Shown: positions 1 to 6,614 of the stretch, piece after piece
How the letters are laid out: every line of letters begins with the position of its first letter
How positions within the stretch are numbered: the first letter of the stretch is position 1
DNA from: Pseudomonadota bacterium
Lineage (GTDB): Bacteria; Pseudomonadota; Gammaproteobacteria; Burkholderiales; Burkholderiaceae_B
Direction: 5' to 3'
Assembly: GCA_023388835.1 (NCBI GenBank)
Contig: JAEWFK010000073.1
Location: 1 to 10,434 of the forward strand
DNA length: 10,434 nucleotides
Translations under genes and position numbers: made by a program
Notes under the pieces: generated by a model
Seen by the model: only the letters and a program-made list of their open reading frames with translations
Database searches by the model: none
What the model was told of the DNA's origin: nothing

Positions 1-17
1 TTCAGCTTTCGTCGGAT

Positions 18-58
18 AAACCGGCTCGCGCCCTGCGTGGTGCGGGCCGGCTTTGTCT
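18..58 (-). terminator. Imperfect hairpin just past the 2-hydroxychromene-2-carboxylate isomerase-like gene
   Basis: Bases 18-25 (AAACCGGC) pair with 46-54 (GCCGG, one bulged C, then TTT), giving an eight-pair GC-rich stem with A/T base pairs at its foot. It begins immediately after the minus-strand stop codon at 59-61. The tail is TTTATC in the minus direction and TTTGTCTTT in the plus direction, so it could end transcription from either side. The loop is long (about 20 bases) and the U-tracts are interrupted, so this is only a moderate intrinsic terminator. Confidence 0.45.
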
Positions 59-664
59 TTATTGCCCGCCCTTCAGGGCCACCCATTTCTTCACATGCTC
101 GAAGCGGTCGAATCCCCAAAACGGTTCATCTTCGATCAGTATGAAGGGCGACCCGAACACGCCCCGTTCCATCGCTTCGCTCACTTCCTTCTTCAAAGCG
201 ATCTTGATCGGATCCGACTCGATTCCCTGCGCGACTTCGTCGCGATCCAGCCCGGACTCCTGGGCAACGTCGAGCACGACATCGGCCTGGTCGATGGGGC
301 GGCCATCGGCAAAATAGGCGCGGTACAAGGACTTGATCAGGGCCGGTGCACGTTCCGGATGATGCTCTCGTGCGTGCAAGGCGGCACGCGCGGCCGCGAC
401 CGTGGCGATCGGAAAAGTCCCGGGCTGCGTGTAGGGTATCCCGGCCAGCATGGCCGACCGCTTGAAGTCCCGCAGCGCATAGTCGCCCTTCAAGGGTATT
501 TGGGTCAGCGGAGCGGACCCCATGGCCTTGAACATGGGGCCCAGCAGTATGGGATGCCACTTGAGCGTCAGGCCGGTTTCCGCGGCCAGCGCTTCGATCT
601 GAGTGCTGGCCAGATAGCCATAGGGCGATGAAAACTCGAAATAGAAGTCGATGGTGGATGCCAT
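59..664 (-). CDS. 2-hydroxychromene-2-carboxylate isomerase family protein (DsbA/kappa-GST fold)
   Basis: The 201-aa product starts with a beta strand (IDFYFEF, residues 5-11), followed by SSPYGYLAS. In the family this is the active-site turn at the start of the first helix, and Ser13 aligns with the glutathione-contacting serine of NahD. A helical insert fills the middle. The C-terminal thioredoxin-like part holds GVFGSPF, with Pro173 at the cis-proline position, then WGFDRFEHVKKW, a standard family ending. Length matches the usual 195-205 aa. Characterised members isomerise 2-hydroxychromene-2-carboxylate in naphthalene breakdown using glutathione, but most genomic homologues sit outside such pathways. 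No aromatic-degradation genes are nearby, so the true substrate is open. The ATG at 664 was chosen because the family N-terminus begins there; the open frame runs much further upstream only as antisense to hyi. It is divergent from hyi. Confidence 0.85.
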   Translation of the reverse strand: MASTIDFYFEFSSPYGYLASTQIEALAAETGLTLKWHPILLGPMFKAMGSAPLTQIPLKGDYALRDFKRSAMLAGIPYTQPGTFPIATVAAARAALHAREHHPERAPALIKSLYRAYFADGRPIDQADVVLDVAQESGLDRDEVAQGIESDPIKIALKKEVSEAMERGVFGSPFILIEDEPFWGFDRFEHVKKWVALKGGQ

Positions 665-686
665 GGGGCGTTTGTCTCGGTATCGT

Positions 687-715
687 TGTATACGGGGTTG
701 CAAGGCGGATGTCGC
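687..715 (-). promoter_or_regulatory. Candidate sigma-70 promoter for the isomerase-like gene
   Basis: On the minus strand GCGACA (715-710, 4/6 to the -35 consensus) is followed after 17 bases by TATACA (692-687, 4/6 to the -10). Transcription would start near 680, about 16 bases before the ATG at 664. The plus-strand signal for hyi would have to lie in the same 90-bp divergent spacer. TTGCAA at 698-703 with CATACA at 722-727 is the best plus-strand candidate, and it overlaps this one. Both are weak matches. Confidence 0.35.
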
Positions 716-754
716 GCCTGGCATACATGGTAGAAAGGTTTCCAGCACCCCGCA

Positions 755-1588
755 ATGTCGGCGATAATCCGCGGCATGATTCCAGCAGCCAATCTCACGC
801 TCCTGTACGGGCAATTGCCGCTCGAAGCCCGCTTTGCATCCGCCGCGCGCGATGGCTTCGGCGCGGTGGAGATCCTCTTCCCGTACGATCAGAGCCCCGC
901 TTGGTACGCCGAGCGCTTGCGAGAGCATGGATTGCAGCTTGTACTGGTCAATACCCCGGTGGATCCTTCGTCGGCCCCCATGGGCAGAGCCGCCCAGGCC
1001 GGCGCGGCGGCGGCCTTTCGCGCTGACTTCGATCGGGCAGCCGCGCTGTGCGACGCAACCGGCTGCCGCGCCATTCATGTCATGGCGGGCTGCGTGCCGC
1101 CTGGCGATGCGGCGAGCCGCAGCGCGCTGCTTGAAAATCTCGCCGGGGTTTGCGCTGCTTATCCCGAGCTCACCGTGCAGCTCGAGGCGTTGAACTGTCA
1201 CGATGTACCGGGCTATTTCTACAGCGAGCCCGCCACTGTCCGCGGCATCCTCCAAGAGGCCGGTCTGGGTAGCCTGGGCATGCAGTTCGATTTTTATCAC
1301 GTGCTGCGGCAAGGTCTGAGCCTGAGCGCCGAACTGGAGGCATCGCTGCCATGGATCCGTCACGTGCAAGTGGCCGGAAGCCCCGACCGGCATGAGCCCG
1401 ACCTGTCGCGAGACGGCCTGCGTGCAGGCTTCGAGCGCTTGCATCAGGCCGGATACAGAGGCCATGTGGGCTACGAATACCGTCCCGCCTCGTCCATTAC
1501 GGAAGGCCTGAAGTGGGCTGACGAGCTGCTTGGAACCATTTTCCATTCAACCGGTGGGCCGCGCCCGCTGAACCTGGATCATTCATGA
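755..1588 (+). CDS. hyi: Hydroxypyruvate isomerase (Hyi), TIM-barrel sugar isomerase
   Basis: The 277-aa protein is predicted to interconvert hydroxypyruvate and tartronate semialdehyde, a step of glyoxylate/glycolate metabolism in the cytoplasm. It has the xylose-isomerase-like TIM barrel. The N-terminal strand AANLTLLYG, then GFGAVEILFPYD, matches Hyi. The four expected metal/catalytic ligands are in place: Glu144 (in VQLEALN), Asp179 (in QFDFYH), Gln205 (in HVQVAG) and Glu241 (in GYEYRP). The C-terminal STTEGLKW-like segment (here SSITEGLKWADELL) is also typical. Length is slightly above the usual 258-262 aa because of a short C-terminal tail. Two starts are possible: ATG 755 and ATG 776. 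The second gives MIPAANLTLL, which fits the family N-terminus better; neither has a clear Shine-Dalgarno. The stop overlaps the next ATG. No glyoxylate carboligase or tartronate semialdehyde reductase gene is visible in the window. Confidence 0.87.
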   Translation: MSAIIRGMIPAANLTLLYGQLPLEARFASAARDGFGAVEILFPYDQSPAWYAERLREHGLQLVLVNTPVDPSSAPMGRAAQAGAAAAFRADFDRAAALCDATGCRAIHVMAGCVPPGDAASRSALLENLAGVCAAYPELTVQLEALNCHDVPGYFYSEPATVRGILQEAGLGSLGMQFDFYHVLRQGLSLSAELEASLPWIRHVQVAGSPDRHEPDLSRDGLRAGFERLHQAGYRGHVGYEYRPASSITEGLKWADELLGTIFHSTGGPRPLNLDHS

Positions 1589-3021
1589 AGAAATCACTCG
1601 TCCTTGTGGGAGTCATCGCCGCGGTTGCCGCTGCATATACCGGGGTGTCATGGTATGTGGGCATGCGGTCTGAAGAGACCGTCCGCACGGCCATCGAGCG
1701 CGCGAACGACCGCATCGTGAAGACCATGGGGCCGGAGACCGGCACGCTGCGAGCCAGGATAGAGATCAGCGAGTACCGCCGCGGCGTGTTTTCTTCCCAG
1801 GCACGCTACACCATCGTCGTGAACGACTCGGACGATCGCTACGAGTTCGGCATGGACGATCACATGCAGCACGGCCCCTTCCCTTGGGCGCTCGTCAGGC
1901 AGGGATCATTTGCGCCGCTGCTCGCTTACAGCCGGAGCCAGCTCGTTGATACCGAAACCGTGAAGCGCTGGTTCGACGCCGCCCGGGGCGCCATGCCGCT
2001 GAACGTCGACACCCGGATCGGTTTCGGAGGCAAAGGCGCGTCGACATGGACCTTCGCTCCTCTGGAGTGGTCGGTCGAACAAGACCTGCTGTCATTCAGC
2101 GGCGGCCGGACGGAAGTCCGCTTCAGCAATGAGTTCCGCGACAGCACAGCGCAAGGGCATTTTTCCTCGCTGGTGATGGGGGGCGGCGCCGACGGCGATC
2201 GCGTCTCGCTGAACGATATCCGCCTGAGCTCGCAGACCGCCATGGCCGACGACGAGGCCGTGCAGGTCGACAGCAAGCTTGAGGTGGCCGCGTTGGTGAT
2301 TCAGGACAACGCCGATGAGAACCTGAAGCTGGAGAATATCTCGGCGACCTTGAAGAGCCGGCAGAAGGCCGCCTTGCTGGATGCCTCATTGCGTTATGAC
2401 TTCGAGCGGGTATGGGTAGGCGAGATCGATCTGGGCAGCATGTCGCTGGGCGGCGAAGTCGCTCGTTTCGATCTCGAATCGTTTTCCGCTCTGGCCGCCG
2501 AATATGATGCCATTGCGAGCGAGCACGGCGCGGAAAATGATGAAGACTTCGACCTGACGCCACAGGACGAGGAGCGCCTGATGGCCAGGCTTGCGCCGGT
2601 ACTGGCCTCCAGCCCTGCAGTGGCCTTGCGCCCGGTGATCTGGCGTAACGAGAAGGGGGAGTCCACGCTTTCCGCGGCGGCGGCTTTTCAACCTTTACCC
2701 GCCGGGGCCGCCGCCAACGCCGAGAATTCCATCGAAAGCGCGCTGAAGGAAATGCGCTTCGAACTGGTGATTTCTCGCCCCATGCTGTTGCAGGCCTTCG
2801 CCCAAACTGGCGACGGCGAAGCCGAGAAGCAGCAACTGGAAATGCTGGCCGCGCTGATGTATGACCGGTATGTCAGCGAACTCGAGCAGCAGGGCTTGGT
2901 GCGTCGCGAAGGTGAGCGGGCATTCATCTCCATTGTCTATGTCGATGGAAGCTTCGACGTCAATGGCCAGGCCTTGAGCCTGGAAGAGTTCATGTCGCTT
3001 TTCGGTGCCTTCTTCATGTAA
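1585..3021 (+). CDS. YdgA family protein (DUF945)
   Basis: The product has 478 aa, close to E. coli YdgA (about 500). Residues 1-23 (MKKSLVLVGVIAAVAAAYTG) form a lysine-led hydrophobic segment, an uncleaved inner-membrane anchor or signal peptide. The rest would be exported to the periplasm. Family hallmarks are the N-terminal W-Y-x-G after the anchor, EYRRGVFSSQARY at residues 63-74, HGPFPWA near residue 95, a central beta-rich body and a C-terminal VNGQALSLEEFMSLFG segment. Conserved short beta stretches and acidic linkers suggest repeated beta structure. The biochemical role of the family is not established. Its ATG lies inside the hyi stop (ATGA, 1585-1588) and there is no strong ribosome site of its own, which suggests translational coupling to hyi even though no functional link is known. 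Confidence 0.85.
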   Translation: MKKSLVLVGVIAAVAAAYTGVSWYVGMRSEETVRTAIERANDRIVKTMGPETGTLRARIEISEYRRGVFSSQARYTIVVNDSDDRYEFGMDDHMQHGPFPWALVRQGSFAPLLAYSRSQLVDTETVKRWFDAARGAMPLNVDTRIGFGGKGASTWTFAPLEWSVEQDLLSFSGGRTEVRFSNEFRDSTAQGHFSSLVMGGGADGDRVSLNDIRLSSQTAMADDEAVQVDSKLEVAALVIQDNADENLKLENISATLKSRQKAALLDASLRYDFERVWVGEIDLGSMSLGGEVARFDLESFSALAAEYDAIASEHGAENDEDFDLTPQDEERLMARLAPVLASSPAVALRPVIWRNEKGESTLSAAAAFQPLPAGAAANAENSIESALKEMRFELVISRPMLLQAFAQTGDGEAEKQQLEMLAALMYDRYVSELEQQGLVRREGERAFISIVYVDGSFDVNGQALSLEEFMSLFGAFFM

Positions 3022-3037
3022 AGCCCCATGGCGTTCT

Positions 3038-3090
3038 GAGCCCCCCGCTAGGGGGCCGTCCCCACGAGGGCCGCCCCGGGACATCGGTGT
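3038..3090. repeat. GC-rich dyad block after the hyi-ydgA unit (possible REP-like element / terminator)
   Basis: Starting 18 bases past the ydgA stop, GCCCCC (3040-3045) pairs with GGGGGC (3051-3056) around a five-base loop. Overlapping it, GGGG-CCGT-CCCC (3052-3063) can form an alternative hairpin. More C/G runs follow to about 3090. No U-tract follows, so it is not a textbook intrinsic terminator. Nested alternative stems of this kind are common in dispersed intergenic repeats of Burkholderiales. Only one copy is in the window, so repeat status is inferred. Confidence 0.45.
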
Positions 3091-3159
3091 TCCCTGCGTC
3101 GGCATGGCCATGGTTCGCCCTAGGGGATTCCTGGGGTATTGCGTTTTTCTTGCGTGTTG

Positions 3160-3186
3160 TAAAACTTTGTACGGCTTGGCCGAACA
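3160..3186 (+). promoter_or_regulatory. FliA (sigma-28) type flagellar/chemotaxis promoter
   Basis: TAAAACTT (3160-3167), exactly 11 bases, then GCCGAACA (3179-3186). The enterobacterial sigma-28 consensus is TAAAGTTT-N11-GCCGATAA, so both boxes match at 6 of 8 positions, with the core TAAA and GCCGA intact and the spacer exact. It lies 24 bases upstream of the chemoreceptor ATG. The leader carries GGGAG (3199-3203) at 7 bases from the start codon. Chemoreceptors are classic late flagellar genes, so location and gene content agree. Confidence 0.75.
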
Positions 3187-3210
3187 AAAATACACATCGG
3201 GAGACGCAAG

Positions 3211-5298
3211 ATGGTCCAAAGCAACTCGAGTGGGGCCGCGCGGGCAGGCAAATGGTCGCGCAGCAGCTTGGCCACCAAACTATTCATTGCCACGTCGGCC
3301 GTCACAGTGCTGGTCATGTTGGCCATCACCGCGATCATGGCTTGGCAAACGCTGCAGGCCGCCCGGCAGACGGTTAACCGGGAAATGGCGGCCTCACTGC
3401 AGGGTGTGGAGCGATCCCTGCAGTTGGCGTATTCGACCGCGACCGAGCGCGCCACACAGCTGGTGCCTGCGCTTGAGCGCGAACTGGGCGGACGCCCGGA
3501 ACTGGACGGCAGCGCCGACGAAGCCGGCATCCCGCTGCTGATCGTCGAGGACACCATCGTCAATGGCGACATCGGCCACCTGATACGCATGAACGAGAAC
3601 ACCGGCGCTGATCCTGCGGTGATCGTGAAGGCGCCTCACGGCTGGGTCCGTGTAGCGACTCTCTTGCGTGACGCGCAAGGAGAAGTCCGCTTGAACAGCG
3701 TGGTGGAACCCACCGATCTGCTTGCACGTACCCTGGATTCGGGAACGGCGTTCAGCGGTCTGGTCCAGCGCAACGACCGCTGGTATGCAATGAGCATTCT
3801 CCCCCTGGCGGATGAGGTCGGGCAGGTGTATGGCGGCCTGTCTGTCCGGGTCGATGTCCATGATCAGGTCTCCGCCGTCCTGGGCATGGTCGCAGAGACG
3901 AGCGTGGCCGGCTTCGGTTCGTTCGGGCTCATTGCGCGAGAACCTACCGGCCAGACCCATCTCATCGCAGCGGGCGAGGCAGCGGCCATGGGCATGGATC
4001 CTTCCGCTGCAGCGAGCTTTTTGAATGACCGTTTCGATCAGCCTTCCGGGTTCACCGAAATCACGCCTGAAGACGGGGGCGCCCGCCTGGCGGCATGGGA
4101 AGCCATTGAGAACTGGGACTGGATGCTTTACGGCACCGGGAAGAAATCCGACTTCATGGCTGAGAGCCTGCAGGCGCTGACTGTGCAGATGGCCATGATG
4201 CTCGCCGGAACGCTGCTCATTTCCCTGATGGTGGGCTGGCTGGCCGGGCGCACCTTACGGCCTGTGGCAGACATCATGCAACGCATGGAAAAACTCGGGA
4301 AAGGCGATCTGACCGCACCGGTCCCCGCTGTACCGCCCAACAGTCGCAATGAGGTCCACGTCCTTTACGACTACTTGCGCCGGACGCAGTCCAACCTTCG
4401 ACAAGCCATAGGAACCGTGCGCGCGAGCGTGGAAGAGATCAATCTGGGTGCGACGGAGATCGCCTCAGGCAACACCGACTTGTCGAGCCGTACCGAACAG
4501 CAGGCAGCATCGCTTCAACAGACTGCCGCGAGCATGGAAGAGCTGGCTGCCGTCGTAAAGCAGAACTCCGACAACGCAAGACAGGCCAATGAGCTGGCCG
4601 CCACGGCATCGAACGTGGCCGAAAAGGGCGGTCAGGCGGTCGCCGGCGTGGTCGAGAGCATGGGCCGAATCTCGGCGGGATCGGGACGAATCGGCGAGAT
4701 TGTCGGCGTGATCGACGGCATCGCGTTTCAGACTAATATTCTGGCGCTCAACGCGGCTGTGGAAGCCGCCCGGGCGGGCGAGCAAGGTAAGGGATTTGCG
4801 GTAGTGGCGGCTGAAGTGCGCTCGCTTGCGCAGCGCAGCGCCCAGGCAGCCAAGGAAATCAAGACGCTGATCGAGGCCTCGGTGCAGGAAGTGCATGCAG
4901 GCGAAGAGAAGGTGAAATCCACCGGCGGTACCATGCAGGAGCTACTGGCCTCGGTCAGCCGCGTCACGCAGATCATGCGTGACATCTCCAGCGCCTCTGA
5001 TGAGCAATCCAGCGGTATCGATCAGATCAACACGGCGGTTGTGCAGATGGATACCGTTACTCAGCAGAATGCAGCGCTCGTGGAAGAAGCGGCCACGGCA
5101 GCCGAATCGTTGCGGGAACAAGCGCGCCGGCTGGCGGACGCTGTAGCCGTATTCCAGCTGCCGGAGAACAACGCCCCGGGGAAAGTGATCGATATCACTC
5201 ACGCCGCCGATCGCGTCGACCGGCATGCTGCGGGCAGCCTGGCGGCGCCCGACCCGGATTCGCTGGAGACGGCCGCTGGGCGGCTGCGTCTTGCCTGA
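3211..5298 (+). CDS. Methyl-accepting chemotaxis protein with periplasmic Cache-type sensor
   Basis: This 695-aa inner-membrane receptor would pass ligand information to CheA/CheW. TM1 is at residues 24-45. A periplasmic sensor of about 280 residues follows (46-326), with features of a Cache fold, including WYAMSILPL and GGLSVRV near its middle. TM2 is at 327-346 and a HAMP domain with RPVADIMQRMEKLGKGDL at about 348-400. The cytoplasmic signalling coiled coil spans roughly 420-650. The strictly conserved hairpin tip (IDGIAFQTNILALNAAVEAA, then GKGFAVVAAEVRSLAQRSA) begins at residue 501. QQAASLQQTAASMEELAA and QQNAALVEEAATAAESL are the usual flanking methylation-helix segments. The C-terminus ends RLRLA and lacks an NWETF-like CheR/CheB docking pentapeptide. 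The start is set by GGGAG 7 bases upstream and the sigma-28 promoter. It appears to be a single-gene unit. The ligand cannot be read from the sequence. Confidence 0.93.
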   Translation: MVQSNSSGAARAGKWSRSSLATKLFIATSAVTVLVMLAITAIMAWQTLQAARQTVNREMAASLQGVERSLQLAYSTATERATQLVPALERELGGRPELDGSADEAGIPLLIVEDTIVNGDIGHLIRMNENTGADPAVIVKAPHGWVRVATLLRDAQGEVRLNSVVEPTDLLARTLDSGTAFSGLVQRNDRWYAMSILPLADEVGQVYGGLSVRVDVHDQVSAVLGMVAETSVAGFGSFGLIAREPTGQTHLIAAGEAAAMGMDPSAAASFLNDRFDQPSGFTEITPEDGGARLAAWEAIENWDWMLYGTGKKSDFMAESLQALTVQMAMMLAGTLLISLMVGWLAGRTLRPVADIMQRMEKLGKGDLTAPVPAVPPNSRNEVHVLYDYLRRTQSNLRQAIGTVRASVEEINLGATEIASGNTDLSSRTEQQAASLQQTAASMEELAAVVKQNSDNARQANELAATASNVAEKGGQAVAGVVESMGRISAGSGRIGEIVGVIDGIAFQTNILALNAAVEAARAGEQGKGFAVVAAEVRSLAQRSAQAAKEIKTLIEASVQEVHAGEEKVKSTGGTMQELLASVSRVTQIMRDISSASDEQSSGIDQINTAVVQMDTVTQQNAALVEEAATAAESLREQARRLADAVAVFQLPENNAPGKVIDITHAADRVDRHAAGSLAAPDPDSLETAAGRLRLA

Positions 5299-5305
5299 CA
5301 GCCCT

Positions 5306-5333
5306 GCCTGTGTGCCGACACCGGCGCACGGGC
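5306..5333. terminator. 12-bp hairpin between convergent genes
   Basis: GCCTGTGTGCCG (5306-5317) pairs with CGGCGCACGGGC (5322-5333) around the tetraloop ACAC, with two G-T wobbles. It sits in the 50-bp gap between the chemoreceptor stop (5298) and the stop of the minus-strand gene (5349), so it can serve both transcripts. No run of T follows on either strand. It may end transcription inefficiently or protect 3' ends rather than act as a standard intrinsic terminator. Confidence 0.5.
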
Positions 5334-5348
5334 TCGCTACGTGGCGTA

Positions 5349-5897
5349 TCAGTAGCGCTCTTCCACAATCTGCCGGAAGGCTTCTTCGGCGGACTTGCCG
5401 GCTCGCATCAACATGCTGATCTCGCTTGCGTACTGCGAAATATCTTCTGGCAGTTCGTCCCGATGGGCACGGAAATAAGCGTACTTGTCCTGTTCGACGG
5501 TGTCCGTGACGGCAGCGGGTGCCACAGTACGGCGACGCGCGGTCGAGGCACCGGACCCAGCGACGCTGCGTGCAGACGCGGTGCTGCGCGCGGCGCGTCT
5601 GCCGGCCGAGGCGTCGCGCACGGCGACCAAAGAGAATTCCGCGGAAAGCGTCTCGGCGACGTTGCCGGACTCGTTCAGGCGCAGCAACAGATGCTTGCCA
5701 TCGAAGCCCATTTTGCGTTCGCTGCGGCCGATGATTTGATAGATGGGGTGTTTGCCGTGACCGGGCAGTTCGAACTGCACCCGATCTCCATAGGATTCCA
5801 TGCGCTCAACGACACCCTTGAGGAAATCCGAAGACAAGGATTCCAGCGTGCCATTCCAGCGTTTATTGCGGGAAGTGCTCAAGATGAAAATGTCCAA
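5349..5897 (-). CDS. Conserved-looking hypothetical protein with low-complexity linker
   Basis: I do not recognise this family. With the TTG at 5897 as start, the protein is 182 aa and begins (M)DIFILSTSRNKRWNG. Residues 1-94 look like a compact alpha/beta domain with a basic, aromatic-containing N-terminus and alternating hydrophobic strands (VQFELPGHG, HLLLRL, EFSLVAV). Residues 95-131 are an Ala/Arg/Ser/Thr-rich stretch of low complexity, probably disordered and strongly basic. Residues 132-182 form an acidic, helical tail (DTVEQDKYAYFRAHRDELPE, then ISMLMRAGKSAEEAFRQIVE). No signal peptide or membrane segment is seen, so it is likely cytoplasmic. The frame is open to a TTG at 5990, but that start would overlap the upstream gene; a TACAAT box at 5924-5919 supports starting at 5897. 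No ATG or Shine-Dalgarno supports any start, so the exact N-terminus is uncertain. Confidence 0.65.
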   Translation of the reverse strand: MDIFILSTSRNKRWNGTLESLSSDFLKGVVERMESYGDRVQFELPGHGKHPIYQIIGRSERKMGFDGKHLLLRLNESGNVAETLSAEFSLVAVRDASAGRRAARSTASARSVAGSGASTARRRTVAPAAVTDTVEQDKYAYFRAHRDELPEDISQYASEISMLMRAGKSAEEAFRQIVEERY

Positions 5898-5918
5898 CAG
5901 TGAAATGTCAGGGCGTAG

Positions 5919-5947
5919 ATTGTACGCGCATGACGCCACATCATCGA
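5919..5947 (-). promoter_or_regulatory. Candidate promoter for the linker-containing hypothetical gene
   Basis: On the minus strand TACAAT (5924-5919) matches 5 of 6 -10 positions. The hexamer 17 bases upstream is TCGATG (5947-5942), only 3 of 6 for the -35. Transcription would start near 5912, about 15 bases before the TTG at 5897. The box lies in the 68-bp gap after the stop of the 79-aa gene, so the two genes may be expressed both together and separately. Confidence 0.4.
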
Positions 5948-5965
5948 GAGAACGGCTTAAAAATT

Positions 5966-6205
5966 TCAGTGCAGGCCGTAACTGGCCCAACAGGCGCCTT
6001 GTTCGACGAGCAGATCGGCGAGGCCTTTGGCCTCGTCGCAGCTCAGGCCTTGTTCACTGATGGCGAATTCGGCGAATTCGCGCCCGGATTGGTCAGTCAT
6101 TCGCCAGGCGCGGCCGTCGTTCACAAGTTCGATCCCACTGCGGTGTGCCAGATTCCCATTCGGGAGCCGATACCATGGAGTGGGCAGGGTGCTCACAATT
6201 TTCAT
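5966..6205 (-). CDS. Small hypothetical protein (79 aa)
   Basis: I do not recognise a family. The 79-aa product begins MKIVSTLPTPWYRLPNGNL and ends CWASYGLH. It looks like a small soluble alpha/beta protein: an N-terminal beta-prone half with an NDGRAWRMTDQSGREF stretch, and a C-terminal helix (CDEAKGLADLLVEQGA). There are two cysteines (in LSCDEA and GACWAS) and no signal peptide or membrane segment. The ATG at 6205 is preceded by AAGGA (6217-6213) at 7 bases, a good ribosome site, which decides against the longer in-frame opening to 6355. The same-strand 182-aa gene lies 68 bases downstream. A 9-bp tandem duplication (GGCGAATTC twice, 6062-6079 on the plus strand) encodes its EFAEFA segment. 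Confidence 0.65.
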   Translation of the reverse strand: MKIVSTLPTPWYRLPNGNLAHRSGIELVNDGRAWRMTDQSGREFAEFAISEQGLSCDEAKGLADLLVEQGACWASYGLH

Positions 6206-6614
6206 TAGCGGATCCTTAGGCTGGTGCAGCATTGTTCCCGCATACAACGGACATGCTATCCGGAAGCGAGGTGAGCGTCCCGCACCAATTGTCAGAGCAG
6301 GTAATAGGAAAGAACTGCGATATCGGCATAATTTTGAGCTATGCCTCGTGAGCACAACTGAGCGAAAGTGTGAGTATAGCGCCCGGTATTGGGACTAACC
6401 CTCCCGCTATTCTTCCGCAGCCCTGGCCATATCGCCATCGGCCGTTCGGCCTAATTTTGGTCGTCTCAGTTGGAAAATGTCCGTTCCACCAGAGGAAAAG
6501 GTCGTCGCAGAATAAACCCGCGGTATATCGAAATGGTATTCTGTAGGGTTGCGTTGTGGCTCATGCGCGACAACGGACGGGCGCTCAGCCGCCGACTTTA
6601 TGGGATAGCGTGAA
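6206..6614. other. 409-bp intergenic region between divergent genes
   Basis: No credible gene is seen here. The stretch is more AT-rich than its flanks and must hold the promoters of the 79-aa gene (leftward) and the PACE transporter (rightward). Leftward, TATACT (6378-6373) is a 4-to-5-of-6 -10 match without a good -35. Rightward, TGGTATTCT (6534-6542) resembles an extended -10 element, about 65 bases before the transporter start. GGCC-GTTC-GGCC (6440-6451) is a small hairpin followed by TAATTTT. No operator dyad or adjacent regulator gene is evident. Confidence 0.4.

Noticed and set aside
59..1546. A 495-codon open frame on the minus strand running through hyi
   Set aside because: Only the part from 664 to 59 matches a known family. 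The upstream part is Arg/Gly/Ala-rich antisense of hyi, as expected from high-GC codon bias.
6062..6079. Perfect 9-bp tandem repeat GGCGAATTC x2
   Set aside because: It lies inside the 79-aa coding sequence and encodes EFAEFA in frame; a simple in-frame duplication, not an iteron or regulatory array.
6440..6451. GGCC-GTTC-GGCC hairpin followed by TAATTTT as a terminator
   Set aside because: The stem has only four pairs and no gene upstream on the plus strand would need it.
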